A DNA stretch of 64,000 nucleotides from Dermanyssus gallinae (lineage: Eukaryota; Arthropoda; Arachnida; Mesostigmata; Dermanyssidae), in assembly GCA_003439945.1 (NCBI GenBank), contig QVRM01005454.1, positions 173,785 through 237,784 on the forward strand, in the 5' to 3' direction. A program made the translations under genes and the position numbers. The notes below the pieces were generated by a model that was not told the DNA's origin, ran no database searches, and worked only from the letters and a program-made list of their open reading frames with translations. Numbering within the stretch: the stretch's first letter is position 1; every line of letters begins with the position of its first letter. This document shows positions 22,531 through 34,308 of this stretch, one piece after another.

Positions 22531-25500
22531 TGTCACCGCTTTTCTCTCATTAGTGCTTGTAGTAGATCACATCTGAACAACTACTTCTGCGTGGGAGGGC
22601 TTCGTTGTACCGTGGCTATCTCTTCGCCCCTGAACGGCAAGTTCATGAGGTACACTCATTTGTTTCTCATAAAGCTCCCACAGATTTATACGGTGTAAAA
22701 AATTAATTTATCAGAGAAGAGACAATTAAATGTTTACATCATAACCCCGTTCTTATCATAACTATGGGAATACTAAACTTAAGGTTTAATTTGTCGTTTC
22801 ACATTTTATAATAACGTATTATAATTATGATCTCTATATGTTTATATTATTATTTATTTAATTACTATTAAAACTTATAAGGATACGTTGTATTTTAAGG
22901 ATAAATATAAAATATCTTTTTATATTTTTATGTTATATTTCTGCAAAAAAATGTAATGTTTAACAATAAACATTGTAATTAAAATATGTTCAGTGTAGTA
23001 GCACATCCAATTTTGATTTTGAGAGTAGTTTTTTGTAAACTACTAAAATTATACTTGTCTAAAAAAATCAATTAAAATTAATAACTGTATATTTGTATAC
23101 TTAGCAAAAGCATTGTAATAACAATTTCAATATTTTAAATATCTATGTATTTCATTAAAAACGTACTAATTTAATTTTATAATTTTAATTTTGTATATTG
23201 TAGGTATCAAACGGTATTTTTACCGGTGAGAGCTTTGCCGTGCTGTGAACGTGAAAGCTCGAATATGCTGTAAACGTGAGAGCTCCGTCATATTGTAAGC
23301 GTAAGAGCTCTGCCATGCTGTGCATGCTCTTCTCCCAGCGGCGGACCAGGCAAACGTGAGGCATGGCCTTCGCTCTTTCGCGAAGGCGCGTTTCCTCTTG
23401 CTTTTCCACCTACCAGCGCTTACTGTCGACGAGCAGCCGTTTGTGGGATGCTCTACGATGCCTATATGCTTTTCTACGCTTTGCAATTATCTAAGGCCCC
23501 CGACAGCTTCCTTGTTTAATTATTGCCGCCGTAATGACCTTGTCACGGTCTGTTGCTGGTGCTCTAGTTAATATCGCCGCCCGACCTTAGCAGCCTAGAC
23601 GTTCGCCTAAGAGTATAAAAACCAAGTCGCTATGATGGGTAGACCGACGGTACGTACATGGCCAGGCTCGCGCAGATCATCGACTAGCACTAAAACTAGG
23701 TGTTTTCGAACTGGAACATTAAGGACCTCGCGCCGATGAAATTCCAGCGAATTTTGCAGATTGTAGAGCAGAGGGTCGAAAGTTTCGACTTCCTCAACAC
23801 TGGCAAACCCACGTGAATTAGTCGCGCTTGTTTGCACAATGCAAACCCCTGCAACTGAGAAGATATTTGCCTTTTCATCTGTGGAGCCACCATCGCTACA
23901 ACAGTTAAATAACGTTGCCGTATGTCAATGAAAGAGACTGCAGGTCAAGGCCTGCTAAACCAGCACTGACGGAATTAGATACCTCTATATTGTCATACTG
24001 AAGTGGAACAAACAAGGCGAAATCGTAGTTAATGAGTGTAAAATTCACTCACATTGCATGCGGAGCAACTCTACTTCTAGGAAAATTTTATATCGCACCT
24101 ATTGGTCTAGCTCATCCTCCATCGGGGAGTCCTGCCAACAGATGAAGCCCTCGCGTCCCATCGAATTGCAGTTCTCTTTGATGAAATATTTTCGTTGGAA
24201 GTGTTTCTTTGAGTAGAGTGTTCACATCTTTCTACAAACATTTTAGCTAACCCTATTACCCCATATAAACACTCGCATTTCTACAGAAAAACTTTGCAAA
24301 CGTTGTTGGCATCATGCCATTTTGTGCAGCGGTTCAAGGTTTCATTGTAAAGCCGCGAAACCTTGTCTATCAGTAGATTTCTTACTGACTCTAAGTTGAG
24401 CCGGCGAGACTTCCGCCGAAAACTTTTGCCAGTCGGTCAAAACGAGCTTTTGAAAATCTTGTTACAATCATTGTCGTTGACCGCAACACAGACGACAGAC
24501 TACCATAGGATCCACCTAAAATTATGTGATTAGATGTGTCCACTGTCTCCGGTGTAATGTCGTGCTGATTCCGTGGGTTTGGCTAAGCGAACATTGGCAA
24601 AGTGTGAGAGAAGTGGGCAATGAGTAGGTTGTCATATCGTACTACCTAGAATATCAGTGTCAATCTCTTGGGGAAACCCTAGCTTTCTGAGTACTGAGCG
24701 TTTCTTACCCCAGACAATGGTTTCATATAATAAGCTCGTTGAACCTTTTGAGCTTACAAGCAAGCAATAAGCGAGTTTGGAACGAACAATCGGTTTGAAC
24801 ATACGAATATATATATATATAGGACCACAGTTTAAATGAACTAAAACGCATACTTCTAAATCGCGAGTGCCGTTGACTAAGTTTTAAACCGTGTTGCTGC
24901 CTTTCAAAATGTTAGATTTCAATCTCCTGAGCAAATGTTTATTCTTAAATTTGCTCCGGTTTTCAGTGTCACAGGATTGAAGTTATTGAACAGGTTGAAA
25001 TAGCGGTTTTCTGTGCAAGTAGAATCATTTATAGTGTAAGGCACCCGCACACTCGGCTCGTGAGAGACTCTTCTGTGCTACCTAATCCTCAGGAAGGAAG
25101 ACAATCGGATGGAGGGATCAACGTTCCGGTGTCGGCCATCGGTAAGGCACAGTGGTGTCCGCAGACCCACACCAGCTGCCGCGCCGCTCTCGAATGCGGC
25201 CATAGGTCTGCTTCATTTCTCGTGGCGCAGCCAGCTGGAGAGATATTGGTCGGCAGCGGCGGCACCCGATCGTCGATGCAGATGCTATCGAGAGTTCCCG
25301 TTTATTATCAGTTCTGTTGGCAAGGTTAATTAATTCAACTTTTTGGTTGTTGCAGGAAAGCTCTGTCTATATTATGCTGCCGCTCTAAGCGCGCCTGGTA
25401 TAAAAGGGTGACATATGTATTTAGGTATACATGCCAAGCGAACAATAAATCAACCAATCAATATTAGTAACAATTGCAATTTTGTGCTTTCAAAACTTGT

Positions 25501-26869
25501 TTTCTATCAAAGAGAAGATTCGGACCACAGAAAAAAAATTCTTTAGAGAGGCCTCGTCTTCTTTAACCTGCGTCTCTGACTACTCGAACCTAAATCTCGT
25601 CAAAAAACCTGCTTTTACTTTTTGCGACAGCAATGACAAGAATGTAGTGGGCTGGCTAGTTTTAGTTAGACACGGAGGGCCTTTTCTGCATAAATTGTGT
25701 CTATATAATGCATCATCTGTTTATCATCGACTGCCTGAAGAACATCTACGTTTCCCCGTGTAGCGTGAATCTTTTTAGACGAGATTGTGCTATATATTTG
25801 TTGTCGCTAAACGTAAAAACAAACAACTTTAAGATTGGCTAACCACATATTCACCGTGAGATATCCTGAGTACTAGTTATTTGAACGCTGTATTATGTTC
25901 TTCTAGAAAGTGGTCATTATCGTTTTTCCCTTGAGGTTCAATATCCATAGAATCAGTATTCCCGAAAAAAATATGTCAACAAAAAAGTTCTCTAAAAGGG
26001 TGTGACCTTTAGTTGAGAACATTGATAAGTTGTGCATTAGCTTCCTTAAACTACAGCTGTACATGGCACCCAGCGCAAATATAGTCCTAGGTTTCTAACG
26101 AATCTGGCATCTGTGCACTCACTGAAAAAACACCCGCAGACAGTGCAGGTTGCTAACGATAGTTCTAATATTTTCAGTTAGAATTCTTGGGAGGAAATCT
26201 GAATCTGTGAGCAACCCGATTCATCAAGGGTCTCAATTGTCGACTGAAGTAAGACCCCCCCCCGACCCGTGTTAACAGATTACCACCCTGTCTGCGGTTT
26301 GCCGGGTGTGTATCGATAGGAACATTCCCACCTGGCGTGTCAATGCCAACTTGCAGCGGAAAAAACAGACTCCTCGAAAGCGATTTCTTCAGCGGACAGT
26401 TCCCGCAGCTTTAGCTCCGCTAGACTGCGAGACATGTGAGAGGCCGGCTTTGCGTGTTTTACTCACGGGGGATTAAGAAACATCCTAGGCTGTCTACCAA
26501 ATCGATTAGTACTGTCAAAAGACGCACCGACGTGGCGAAGCAACTAGAAAATAACACGATTATTCCGCTGTTTGCTTGCATTTTCCCTAGTAGACTGCAA
26601 CACAGCTCTTTTTTGGGGTCGGGCCCATAGCTGGTGTGACCACCGCTCTTCTAAACTCAGCTCCGAAATCATCACCAAATGTGTGGCGCTCCGCGCGTTG
26701 ATATGATAGAGATTGCTTTGCGCTGACGTAGATTCTACTAAGAGACATTTAGCAATCGTCGTGTGAGACCCATCTGCAGCAGATATTTTCTCAATCACAC
26801 AAAATCATTATTTAAGGTTTCAAGGCTCCAAAAAGCGATAATTTACCGACCAACAGGAGCGCGTCCTGT
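22531..26869. other. unassigned; very AT-rich part and small repeats
   Basis: 22680-23220 is extremely AT-rich. 23220-23310 holds four imperfect repeats of a unit like GTGAAAGCTCnnnnATGCTGTAA (about 29 bp). Short frames at 23320-23900 and 25060-25763 carry no motif. 25390-25465 has TATAAAAG and AATAAA 45-60 bases apart, as in an LTR, but no partner repeat was found. No gene can be supported. Confidence 0.35.
23222..23325. repeat. short imperfect tandem repeat, about 29-bp unit
   Basis: The phrase 'GAGAGCT ... TGCTGTAA/TTGTAAGC' recurs four times: GTGAGAGCTTTGCCGTGCTG, GTGAAAGCTCGAATATGCTG, GTGAGAGCTCCGTCATATTG, GTAAGAGCTCTGCCATGCTG. Each lies about 29 bases after the last. Confidence 0.7.
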
Positions 26870-27500
26870 CTGAAATCTGCTTTCGACATCACTCCCCTGA
26901 TATTGTCTTAAAGAAGCTTTAAAGAAGGTTGGAGTTGGATCATTGAACTCGGATGTTCACTGTAGTCAGCGCACTTCTGTAACCTAACTAGATTATTCTC
27001 GATGCTGGCGGGTGCAAGCATGACGCTCTTGATTAGGCAAGACGGCAATCTCAGTCCATTGTTATTCAAAACGCTGCCCAGCGATCTGCCACGCATAGTA
27101 GACGAGCGGCACCCAATAGACGTGATCCTGCTCTACGCAGATGACCTAGTAATATTCAGTAGAATTCGTCTGCGTTTCGCAGATTTGATAAATATTTTTT
27201 GCAGAAAAACTGTAAGGTTTCGGCGTGGAGGACAGCGAGCTCGCGCAGATAAACTGCAGATTTTATGGCGAGCAAGCGCAGCTTGTAGAACGTTTTTTCT
27301 ATCTCGGAGTAGTTTTCTCGCCTCGAGGCATAATACGTAACTAAGCGTTGTAGAAATGCGCTTTTAGCGGCTACTAGTATCAAAGACCTAACGCAGCTGT
27401 CCTTTCAGATAGCCATGATACAATTCGCTCAAAGTGGCATCCATAGCTGCCTACTGTATCTAAGTAACATGAACTACATTTTAATATTTCGCATCTATGG
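26870..27500 (+). pseudogene. LINE reverse-transcriptase remnant ('RGG' type)
   Basis: RT motifs in order. A possible 'SAFD' motif A remnant lies at about 26880, and 'LKEALKKVGVGS' at about 26909. 'NLSPLLF' is at 27049-27069, with the usual RQG-C replaced by RQD-G. 'VILLYADDLVIFS', the catalytic YADD box, is intact at 27134-27145. 'RFRRGG' follows at about 27220. After a frame change come 'ERFFYLGVVFSPRG' (about 27285-27330) and a helical stretch with 'NALLAATSIKDL' to 27480. Three or more frame changes and stops rule out function. A (TAAA)n-like end at about 28000-28012 may be the 3' tail of this element, but the connecting 500 bases are not convincing. Confidence 0.65.
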
Positions 27501-28879
27501 CCGTTGAATAGGGTGAAGCTAGCTTAACTCCTAAAGCGAGTACTTGGCTTTCCGTTGAATTCAAATTTGCACATCAAATGAGTATACATGCTTGAGGGCC
27601 CAGTGTCCACTTATCAATGAGCTTGTTGGCCGCTTCAATTATTATTGAATAGATATGTGCTCACACTCAAGTATTCTCGAAAAATGTCTCTAATCCCCGG
27701 AGAACTTTATTTGCACCAGCTATGATTAATCAGGCATGTAAGAAATCTCTCCGTCGCTGCCGGCATCTTGCCACTCGCTATAGTGTTTACTGATTTCATC
27801 ATCTTATTTCAGCTTGCTGGATTCCATATGCTCAGAGAAGACTGCAAATGCCTTCGTTGTGCCCTTGTATCACCTCACTGGCTGTACTGAATTCGTGCCA
27901 CTTTTTCAGTTCCAGCGCTGCAGATACTCATAAGCCGTTTTTACCATGTGTGTCACATATATTGTACTCATATTTACCTACTAAGTAGGGTATACTTAAA
28001 TAAATAAATAAAACCTACTTTGTCGAAACGTCGAAAGCCTTGAACCATAACATTTTGAAATCTTACGTCTGACTGTATATTTTCTGCAAAATGTATGTGC
28101 GCTAGGACTCCATAGTAGTCTAGCAGAATACGACACATCATCTTTTCTTCCTAAACGCGACCCTCACAAACCTTGTTTATAAGGAAATTTTGCGAATCGT
28201 GATCTCATTGTAGTAGTGGTGTGTGTGATGTGTTAGAGTTGCTGTCTGTACTCCCGTCAGCTTGTCGTAGTTTGGAAGCACATGACGTTGTGATGTCTGC
28301 TTTTACACCTCCGACATGTCATAGTGTTTATTTTACACTTGTCTGCCGTATGGTTATGTCTCAAATATCTCTTTTTCGCAGAAAGCCAAGAACAAAAATG
28401 CATTTGTAGTTTTGTGCTTGGCTTCGCATTAAAACAAGTGCACACCCGTTAGTCTGGGAACCTTCTGAAAACCTGGTGATTTCCTAACCTGCATGAACGG
28501 GATAGTTGTGGTATGACTTCAGTGTTGTTTCCAACATCTAAAGTGCACTTTCTCGTCTTTACGCATGTTTTTATTTTCATCGATGCACAATGATGCTTTG
28601 TTGTTTTTACTTGACAGGATTATATTACAAAATACGCATGTATTATCTGTGTGCTACTTGTTCAGAGAAGCTTGACTACGATCATATAGCTTAAACCTGA
28701 TCGACAGCACCACTTAGCATGAAACATTGTAAAATAATGCGCAGGACAATAATGTTTACGACCACACAATGCTAAATTATCTAGCAAAGGCGAAGAGCGG
28801 CGGCGTGGAGCTGCATGACTGGTAATGGCATCTGGAGTACATCAGTCCACAATACGAGCAAAGGGATGTGCTAATGCAA
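27501..28879. other. unassigned; possible LINE tail
   Basis: 27988-28012 reads AAATAAATAAATAAAACC, a tail-like run that could close the preceding LINE. The rest has no recognisable feature. Confidence 0.35.
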
Positions 28880-30170
28880 TTAACTGTTGCCGCACTGTTG
28901 CCTCCCCGGTGATACTTATCGGTAACTATAATCTGCTTAACGTTGGCTGGTCAACTGACGGTCCATGGGATTCGGATACCAAATAATCTCTCTTTGTAAG
29001 TTGTTTTTTCTATCATAGTCTTTTTTAACCTCTTACGATGCCGCCGCATGCTGCTGGCATCGTACTGCTGATCCTGACATAAATCAGAATCTTTTTGCAG
29101 TATTTGGTCCCGTTGCACTTGATCACAAAGCTGTTAGATTTTCGGTTAAAGTTGATCCTTGTAAAAAGTCAATTTGTCCAGAGAAGCTTGACTACAAATA
29201 TATGGACCGGAAATTTCTGCCCACTTTGACATCATTGATTAGACTACTTTCTTTCATACCTGTGAGTCCGCGAACGGCATGTACTCACAGTTTGTTAGTC
29301 GCTGGATCTACTTAATAAACATGTTTATTCCATCCTGTGAAACGTCCCGACCCAGACAAAAATCCGGGCTGCGTCGCGCGCTTAGAAGTCGTATTTCCGA
29401 TACTTTCCCTAGGTCCCTCACATGTGCTCACTCTATCACAGAAGAACTAAAATAACTTCAACTGTTAATTGAGCTCCAATTTGGTCAAACATATACTCAT
29501 GTTTATACTGCACAGAGTCGCTTCCTCCGGTCCAACACGCCCACAGGCAGTAAAAAGTTAGAAAGAGCTAGCCCATTAACAAGCCAGTTTGAATCTTTAT
29601 ATCTTGACCCGACTCGCGATAAACGCATCAGTGGTTCTTTACATGTAACAGGTGTCTGTTCCAACACGTCACCACCCGATTAGTTAAACTCGCCAGTGAT
29701 GTTTTCTGAAGTAGAGATCCACAATTTACTCACAAACTGAAGCCGATATTGGCTTTATCTAAGTGCATATACGGAGCTTTTTTTGTACAAAGCATGCTGT
29801 TCGATTTCTTTTAACACGGCTTCACCCTCGGGGTACCTTAGGGTATATCTGCATCTATTTTAATATATGCAATTTTTGTACTCAAGATTGGTCTTTATAT
29901 ATCGTCTGATGTAAAATACCAATACGAGGATGATCTGCAGTTGTACTGCAAAATTTAAAACCAAGGTGACACAGCTTTAACAAGCTGTGAATGGTTTTGG
30001 GCGCTGGTGTGCCTGTGTGAAATTGAATGTTATTATCTACACATACGCGTGTTGTCCTAAAGCATATACATTTAGATTATGGCTGCGTAATTAATGGTGC
30101 CACACTATCTACATTAATTACAACGTAGGTATCCAAGTGCCTGTTGAGCTTGCCATTGTGTAACACAACT
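28880..30170 (+). pseudogene. CR1/jockey-like LINE remnant (endonuclease and RT)
   Basis: The endonuclease is marked by 'ILIGNYNLLNVGW' at 28916-28955, a decayed form of the LINE 'GDFNLP' box, with D changed to N. The RT is marked by an 'SPSG' segment at about 29825 where the family has 'VPQGS', then 'YEDDLQLY' at 29923-29946. This is the YADD box with A changed to E. After a frame change, 'QAVNGFGRWCACVKLNV' at about 29980-30030 matches the conserved stretch that follows the YADD box in CR1/jockey elements, and 'INGATLS' (about 30092) precedes the thumb. Stops are frequent. The clade cannot be fixed without alignment. Its 3' side faces the minus-strand R2-like remnant. Confidence 0.55.
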
Positions 30171-30238
30171 AGTAAAATCCTCTCTAGTCCCGTTAAACAC
30201 AATTTTCATATATATTACTGTAAAAAAAATCCAAATAT

Positions 30239-31412
30239 TTATTGTATGTTCGTATATTTGGTGATCTTGTCCTGCCGCGCTTTTGCGAGGTCCCTGTTCG
30301 GGCCGCAAACCTCGGCATCTAAAGCCCAGACCTCGGTAGGTGTTGTTATTACGAGGTCGGGCTTTAGACCCGGTGCGCCCGGTCGACGGAATACTCACTC
30401 ACGAACCACCTCATGACCCCTCTCGCGGAGAAGACGCGATCACAGACGTCTTCATGTCTCTTTATAGTTTGTTTGTGTGTTGTATCGCACATCTGAGCGA
30501 CATGAGCCAACGTCTCAGGCGCGTGACACCCGTGCCTACAACGTTTGTTGTAGCCCGCGCGTCCCCTGGCCAATCTGGCACGCGTTGGTAGTGCGTTGAT
30601 CCTGAGCTTTAGTAGGTTTATTACTCCTTACCAGATAGGTAGGGCATACCCTTAATCCAGTAATGTACAAAGGGTGTGTAGTTGTTGAGACCAGTAATTG
30701 GTCTCTTGTGTAGCGGTCTCAATGGAGGTTCCCAAGCGCTTGCAAAGAAGCCTTGTTTTTGCAAGGTCTTTTTTGAAGTGCTTGGTGGTTAGCATCCATT
30801 GGACCCCAGGGTGCGTGGAGTGTTGTAGTGCTGTCAGGCGGAAGAGGCTAGTCTGGGAATGAATGTTTAGAGGCAGGGGATGTCCAGACCGCCGTGTGCT
30901 GTGTGCGCGTACAGGTAAGCGTTCGGCACCGAGTTTTCGAGCTTAAGCCATTTCGACTTAACAATTTTTCTGATCTCTTTATCTAGGTCGCTAAGGAGTG
31001 CGTAAGATGGTCTGGGACCGGAGACGAGTTTATATAGGAGGCGGGGAATGCAAAAGTCTTTCAAAAATATGAGCCTTTGGTGGGGTTTAAGGGGAGCTAT
31101 CGTGAGTCTGTTGAGTAAACTAAGGAGTATATCCTTGGTGGAGTCAACTCTGCCATAGCTGACAAAGTCGACTCCCAAATATCTCCATCGATCGCTCATA
31201 CCTTTTGCTGGCAATTGCTGATCTCCAACGTTAAATTCTGGCACGGTATTAGTAAAACCTTTACCTTCCTTCCTATTAAATAGGTGGGAGATAGTAAAGC
31301 TTTTATTAGTATTAACTTCAAGGCCTCGGGATTTCAAAAGGGGGACCGCAATATTAAGGGGCCGTTGAAGAGTAAATTTCGTGGAGGCTAGAAAAATAAG
31401 ATCATCCGCAAA
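30239..31412 (-). pseudogene. R2-clade LINE remnant: RT, CCHC motif and restriction-like endonuclease
   Basis: Minus-strand reading. From about 31410 comes the RT box 'FADDLIFLAS', then 'RGLEVNTNKSFT' and 'WRYLGVDF'. It closes with 'LDKEIRKIVKS' and 'GGLDIPCL', the typical end of R2-type RTs. A frameshift at about 30870 leads to a thumb-like helical part, then 'INALPTRARLARGR'. The CCHC motif, C-x3-C-x7-H-x4-C, at 30487-30540 has the spacing of R2 elements. After another shift, 30242-30364 gives 'KPDLV', twelve residues, then D, then 'ARQDKITKY'. This is the PD-X12-D core and distal lysines of the R2 restriction-like endonuclease. The 5' end breaks at the FADD box next to an A/TA run. The 3' part after 'KITKY' is missing or unreadable. 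At least three frameshifts make it inactive. Confidence 0.78.
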
Positions 31413-31419
31413 AAAAAAA

Positions 31420-31679
31420 ATATATATATATAAGTACTTGGCACTTCTCAAAATAAAATATTGTTAAACATCCTAAATACAATGCTCGACAACTGTAAAC
31501 AAGTTTACTTTGATTTATTATGAATGTAATCGAATCATTATATGCAAGATGTTGTGTGTGTTGTATATAATAGAAATAAATTGATACCACACCCTGTTTT
31601 TAAAACGCAATCAAAGGTTTGCATGGTGAATCATTAAAGCACAGACGAGAAACGGTCCAGCTGCCGGAGCAGATACTAC
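31420..31679. other. unassigned spacer
   Basis: Short (TA)n at 31421-31431 at the LINE break, then AT-rich DNA. Confidence 0.4.
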
Positions 31680-32696
31680 GACTACTCAGCGCAAGGACAA
31701 AAAGCCGAATGACCAGAAGCTTTATGTGCGACCTTCACGGTGAAAACGACCACACACACACACGCTAGACTAGAGTTGCTACTCGCCATGCTCGTTGTAC
31801 TACTTCTTCTGCTGCTGCTGCTGCTACTATTACTACTACTACTACTACTAAAAGAAAAAATACTGCTCCCTTGTAGTATGCGAAGTAGAAAATCCATTCG
31901 TAGACCAGTTGCAGATGCAAAAGACGCACCCCGAAGACACTGCCCGTTGTCTTGTAGGCCTGCAGTCTTGATGGGGCGAATCGCAAGGGCGATTCGAGTC
32001 TGGGACGAGTCGAGAAGGAGTCGACTTTTCTCGGCCCCGGCGGCGGCGGCGGCGGATAGGCTACGTGGGCTAGATCTGCCCGCGACTATAGCCAGCACGA
32101 TTACACGGGCGTACTTCGCCAAAACGGGCGGCCTGTGTACGTAAACGCCCTATGTACTACTGCCACTCGGTCGCACGCTCGAAACGACCGCCCATCTCAA
32201 CGCAGACAGGGCCAAACGCACTGTCTCAGGACACGACGACGAACGAGCTAAATAACCGACTCACCGAGCGCTGACTGGCCGTCTGACGTATACTGCTCAT
32301 TGTATACTGCTTATGTACTGCGCTGCCGGCCTTAACGACGCAGCATTCCCAGCGCTCATTCGGGAACGTCCGAGGTCTGGAGACGACGACGACGACGACA
32401 TCAACGATGGCCAAAAACCTGTAGCCATGTTGATGTCGCCATCTTATGTAAGGCGAGCATAACCGAGAGGCAGCAGGACTCTGACGGAGTTAATCTTCCT
32501 TGACTTGGATCCTTTCTTGTTTTTCGGGGCCCTTTTGCTGCCGCTCTACGCTATACGTCTTGTTTAATGGTAATAATAACATACATGCAAATGAGCAAAC
32601 TAAGCCGTGGGCAAACCGCGCTGGTCATGGAGCGCGTCAGCAGTTGGATCAACGGCTATCTGTACGTTTAAGAGGGTTAAGAAGATTGCAGCGAAG
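31680..32696 (+). promoter_or_regulatory. CpG- and repeat-rich block ending in a perfect splice donor: possible promoter/5' exon
   Basis: In contrast to its AT-rich surroundings, 31960-32460 is GC-rich and full of CpG. It contains trinucleotide runs (CTG/CTA at 31808-31850, CGG at 32038-32052, GAC at 32383-32398). At 32694-32702 the sequence is AAG|GTAAGT, the ideal donor, with the exon side ending at 32696. A CpG-rich block followed by a consensus donor resembles a first, mostly untranslated exon. No TATA or initiator is evident, no downstream exon was identified, and the frame at 32500-32700 has no motif. It is an inference. Confidence 0.25.
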
Positions 32697-33184
32697 GTAA
32701 GTGACTATATCAAAAACAGTGTGTGAGTGAATTTGCAGTCTAATCTGTCATTCTTAAACTCCTGTCACGGATACGATTGTTGGTCACGCAGTGGCACAAC
32801 GACTAATAGCACTACTATATGTCTAAAACAAGACAATACTGCAAATTCGACAAGAACGACAAAACACTAGACACCGTTGCAAACTCGACGCACTCGCCTG
32901 GCCGTAGTTTGATGTATATTATGTATGAAAATTTAAACATGTCGGCGTCTTTGCAAGCAAATTTTGCTCCGCCTAAAGTTTATCCAACTTTGGCTAGCGG
33001 GAGCCGTTGTAGGGGTCGCTTTTTTAAAAGAGTTGTGCGCAACTTATAACGACCATTTTGATACAAAATCCATGCATGGTTTAAATGTAATGTATGTTGA
33101 ATGGTGTAACCAAAAAGTCTTACATCGATATTGGCACTAACTATTTGACTTTGGAAATGACATGGAACTGTTTGAATCAAATCA
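32697..33184. other. unassigned, no gene seen
   Basis: Nothing recognised apart from possible intron sequence downstream of the donor at 32697. Confidence 0.35.
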
Positions 33185-33190
33185 TTTATT
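33185..33190 (-). terminator. possible polyadenylation signal
   Basis: AATAAA on the minus strand, about 170 bases beyond the stop codon of the exon candidate at 33358-33463. The motif is common in AT-rich DNA, so the call depends on that exon being real. Confidence 0.25.
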
Positions 33191-33357
33191 GATTATATAC
33201 GCATTTACAATAGTATGCAATTTCACACCATTAACGAAATCGTATTTGTGACTTTAAATTCCTTTTGAAGTTTGGCAATGATTCAATGCACGGCTGACCG
33301 AAAGGGTGTGTCACTCCCTGATAGCTCAAACGCCAAGCGTTGGCTGCCCTGGTTGCT

Positions 33358-33463
33358 TCAGTGCATGCGGATCTTCAGTGTGACTGTGTTAGATTCTCTG
33401 ACCTCGTTCGCTTCTCCAAAACGATCAAACTCTAGTATCACTGGCCCGATCCCATGGGTATTC
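33358..33463 (-). CDS. possible terminal coding exon, unknown protein
   Basis: On the minus strand a pyrimidine-rich tract and AG (33464-33465), preceded by TTTTTTTCATTTTT, form a good 3' splice site. The 106 bases after it read, in one frame, about 34 residues with ordinary globular composition: 'GPVILEFDRFGEANEV' in the first part and 'NTVTLKIRMH' before the TGA at 33358-33360. AATAAA follows about 170 bases later. The peptide looks like alternating beta strands, but I cannot assign it to a family. The open frame continues upstream through the putative acceptor into less protein-like sequence. Upstream exons would lie to the right, perhaps beyond the BEL insertion. Chance is a serious alternative. 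Confidence 0.28.
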
Positions 33464-34109
33464 CTAAAAATGAAAAAAATAACGTTAGCGCGTAGCGGTA
33501 ATGAAAATTTTACAAATATGTTATTAATGTATCTAAATGAGTTTGTTATGATAGCAATGCGACGAGCAAAGGAATTTATATGCACGTTACCAGAAAGTAT
33601 TACATCCGCTTTCGCACTAAGTATTTGATACAATAGCTTGATTGTATTAGGTGATCACTGACGATTATCCTAGATCCCACGACCCACTTGAGGGATCGTG
33701 TTACTCTTTTTAAAAACGATTACTTAAGTTTTCTTTTCATCAATAGCAATACGGTTTGCTGCACACTAGGCGTTAAGGGCAGAACAATTCTGCATCATAA
33801 CCAGGTGCACTTTCTCATCAAACAGGCCAGCATATGCTCGGAACTCAAAAAAGTTTTGTTTTGTATACTATACGTCTTCGTTGTGCCTAAGGGCACTTTT
33901 GTATTTTTGTGTGCAAAATAGGCATGTGCGGAGAGCAATTTACCTCAAAACTGCGGCTGATTCTTTTAACACCTTGAACGCGCGGACCGGAATTGAAGCC
34001 GTGGCAAGGAGGAGAGCCAAGCTGACTGCCTACAACAATGTACAGGTTGAAAAACCTAGCAAGATACATGGTCAGGGCTACGCGGGTTCGAGTGACGAAG
34101 ATTACCAGG
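33464..34109. other. unassigned spacer
   Basis: AT-rich on the left, GC-richer after 33960. No recognisable feature. Confidence 0.35.
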
Positions 34110-34200
34110 ACGCGCCAAACTAGTACGGCAGACGTATAGTAAAAGCCAGAAGAATCCAGTGGCTAGGACGTCTGTCTGACGCGTTCATGTCAGGCAGGCA
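34110..34200 (+). pseudogene. possible LINE C-terminal remnant
   Basis: The frame gives 'YGRRIVKARRIQWLGRL', which resembles the 'RR..W.GH..RM' segment at the C-terminus of some LINE ORF2 proteins. It is short and isolated. It lies about 100 bases from the BEL element, which may have inserted into or near an older LINE. Confidence 0.25.
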
Positions 34201-34303
34201 GGTGTTGGCTGTGCAAAGAAACTCGCATAGGGCATAGTGCGAGTATCTCTGCGCCGCCTCGCACCTACAAGGACACAGTCAGCAGGAAGTGCAGCACGAA
34301 GGG

Positions 34304-34308
34304 CCACC
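34304..34308. repeat. target-site duplication of the BEL/Pao element, left copy
   Basis: CCACC immediately before the left LTR; the same five bases follow the right LTR at 41552-41556. Five-base duplications are normal for BEL/Pao integration. Confidence 0.9.

Noticed and set aside
25390..25465. Possible solo LTR (TATAAAAG, then AATAAA)
   Set aside because: No second copy, no defined TG...CA ends and no target duplication could be seen.
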